Part shown: positions 25,640 to 26,283 of the stretch, in pieces | How positions within the stretch are numbered: the first letter of the stretch is position 1 | Layout: the number at the start of each line of letters is the position of its first letter | Assembly (NCBI GenBank): GCA_002471375.1 | Contig: DKPV01000087.1 | Span: 1 to 26,283 of the forward strand | Length of the DNA: 26,283 nucleotides | Direction: 5' to 3' | From: Flavobacteriales bacterium UBA7325 | Lineage (GTDB): Bacteria; Bacteroidota; Bacteroidia; Flavobacteriales_D; Crocinitomicaceae | The notes under the pieces: generated by a model | What the model was told of the DNA's origin: nothing | Database searches by the model: none | Seen by the model: only the letters and a program-made list of their open reading frames with translations | Translations under genes and position numbers: made by a program

Positions 25640-26283
25640 GTGCAAGAATATAATTTATATCCTGAAAAGCCAGAACTAATCGAACATCAACCGAAGAGTA
25701 GTCTATCGGTGACGATATTTTCTTTAGTGATTTTTGCTATGTCTTTCTTGTTGTTTTTTGAGGATCAATTACAATTCATTATTCAGTTAATCATTGTTTT
25801 GGTCGTTCACGAACTTGGACACTTCCTAATGATGAAGAAATTCAAGTATAAGAACGTTCGGATGCTGTTCATTCCTTTGATGGGAGCTTTTGTTCAAGGC
25901 AAGAAGCGTAATTATTCTGAAAAACAGAACTTTTGGGTGTTGATTGCGGGACCATTTCCTGGGATTTTTATTGGTTTAGGACTGTTATGGTATGCCGGAA
26001 TAGACCCGAAATATGGCCTCTGGATATCGGAATTGGCGGCTCTGTTTTTACTATTGAATATAATAAATCTTCTGCCTCTGGACCCATTGGATGGAGGTCA
26101 AATGTTTAAGCTCTTTGCTTCAAAACGCAAGGAAATTTTTCTAATGATATTTGCGCTTACTTCTTCTTTGATTTTGATTGGAGTTGGCGCTTATATTTCT
26201 CGCTATAACAGCATGGGCTATGTTGTTGTTGCTTTTGGCTTTATGATGGGATTGCGCGTTCGTTCTCTGCAGAAACAACACCT
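25640..26283 (+). CDS. Site-2 type M50 zinc metalloprotease, 3' end cut by window
   Basis: An open frame from a GTG at 25640 to the window end (214 complete codons) with no stop. An in-frame TGA lies upstream near 25608, and no ATG occurs before residue 34, so GTG is the best start. The protein has several membrane helices. The zinc-binding HExxH motif is HELGH at residues 57-61 within a helix, and the third ligand motif is LDPLDGGQ with Asp151, the arrangement of S2P-like intramembrane proteases. There is no PDZ domain before the cut, unlike RseP. Such proteases cleave membrane-bound regulators or leftover signal peptides; the substrate is unknown. It follows hemB by 50 bases. Confidence 0.88.
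   Translation, partial: MQEYNLYPEKPELIEHQPKSSLSVTIFSLVIFAMSFLLFFEDQLQFIIQLIIVLVVHELGHFLMMKKFKYKNVRMLFIPLMGAFVQGKKRNYSEKQNFWVLIAGPFPGIFIGLGLLWYAGIDPKYGLWISELAALFLLLNIINLLPLDPLDGGQMFKLFASKRKEIFLMIFALTSSLILIGVGAYISRYNSMGYVVVAFGFMMGLRVRSLQKQH

Overview
The window looks like core chromosome of a low-GC member of the Bacteroidota, most likely Flavobacteriales (a Cryomorphaceae/Crocinitomicaceae-like lineage is my guess from gene content, not from a search). The signs are a type IX secretion sorting tail on a PKD-repeat protein, DUF1573, DUF2490 and DUF4834-like proteins, a Porin_10-like outer-membrane protein, an archaeal/eukaryotic-type prolyl-tRNA synthetase, a carbamoyl-phosphate synthase large chain without its allosteric domain, few Shine-Dalgarno sequences, and TAnnTTTG boxes of the Bacteroidota promoter type.

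Layout. 1-4.0 kb (+): a lipoprotein ending in a YqaE/Pmp3-like hydrophobic domain, a strong terminator, then carB and a DUF4834-like membrane protein overlapping by one base. 4.2-5.7 kb (+): a lipid-linked glycan flippase. 5.7-8.6 kb (-): S41 C-terminal processing protease, DUF1573 lipoprotein and DUF2490 protein, probably co-transcribed. 8.8-9.7 kb (+): NlpC/P60 peptidase, overlapping tail-to-tail with an orphan membrane protein. 10.3-12.9 kb (-): clpB, divergent from a glucosaminidase-LysM peptidoglycan hydrolase. 14.3-17.8 kb (+): a large helical protein of unknown function and the secreted PKD protein. 18.0-20.7 kb (+): proS, a tightly spaced unknown gene, two identical tRNA-Glu genes and rpsT, forming a translation-related cluster. 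20.7-23.5 kb (+): a putative porin and a fabG-type reductase. 23.5-24.5 kb (-): the decayed C-terminal third of an ABC transporter, broken by a frameshift and missing its ATPase half. 24.6 kb to the end (+): hemB and a site-2-type M50 protease cut by the window edge.

Themes. Several genes serve the cell envelope: two peptidoglycan hydrolases, a processing protease, a flippase, a porin, lipoproteins and an M50 protease. The rest are housekeeping genes for pyrimidine/arginine precursors, translation, protein disaggregation, fatty-acid synthesis and heme. I see no phage, integrase, insertion sequence, CRISPR array, toxin-antitoxin or defence module, and no convincing undescribed system. The most interesting items are the ABC transporter pseudogene, the lipoprotein-YqaE fusion, the porin whose only ATG start lies inside the rpsT terminator, and the repeat-rich leader of the glucosaminidase gene. 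No intergenic gap exceeds about 260 bases.
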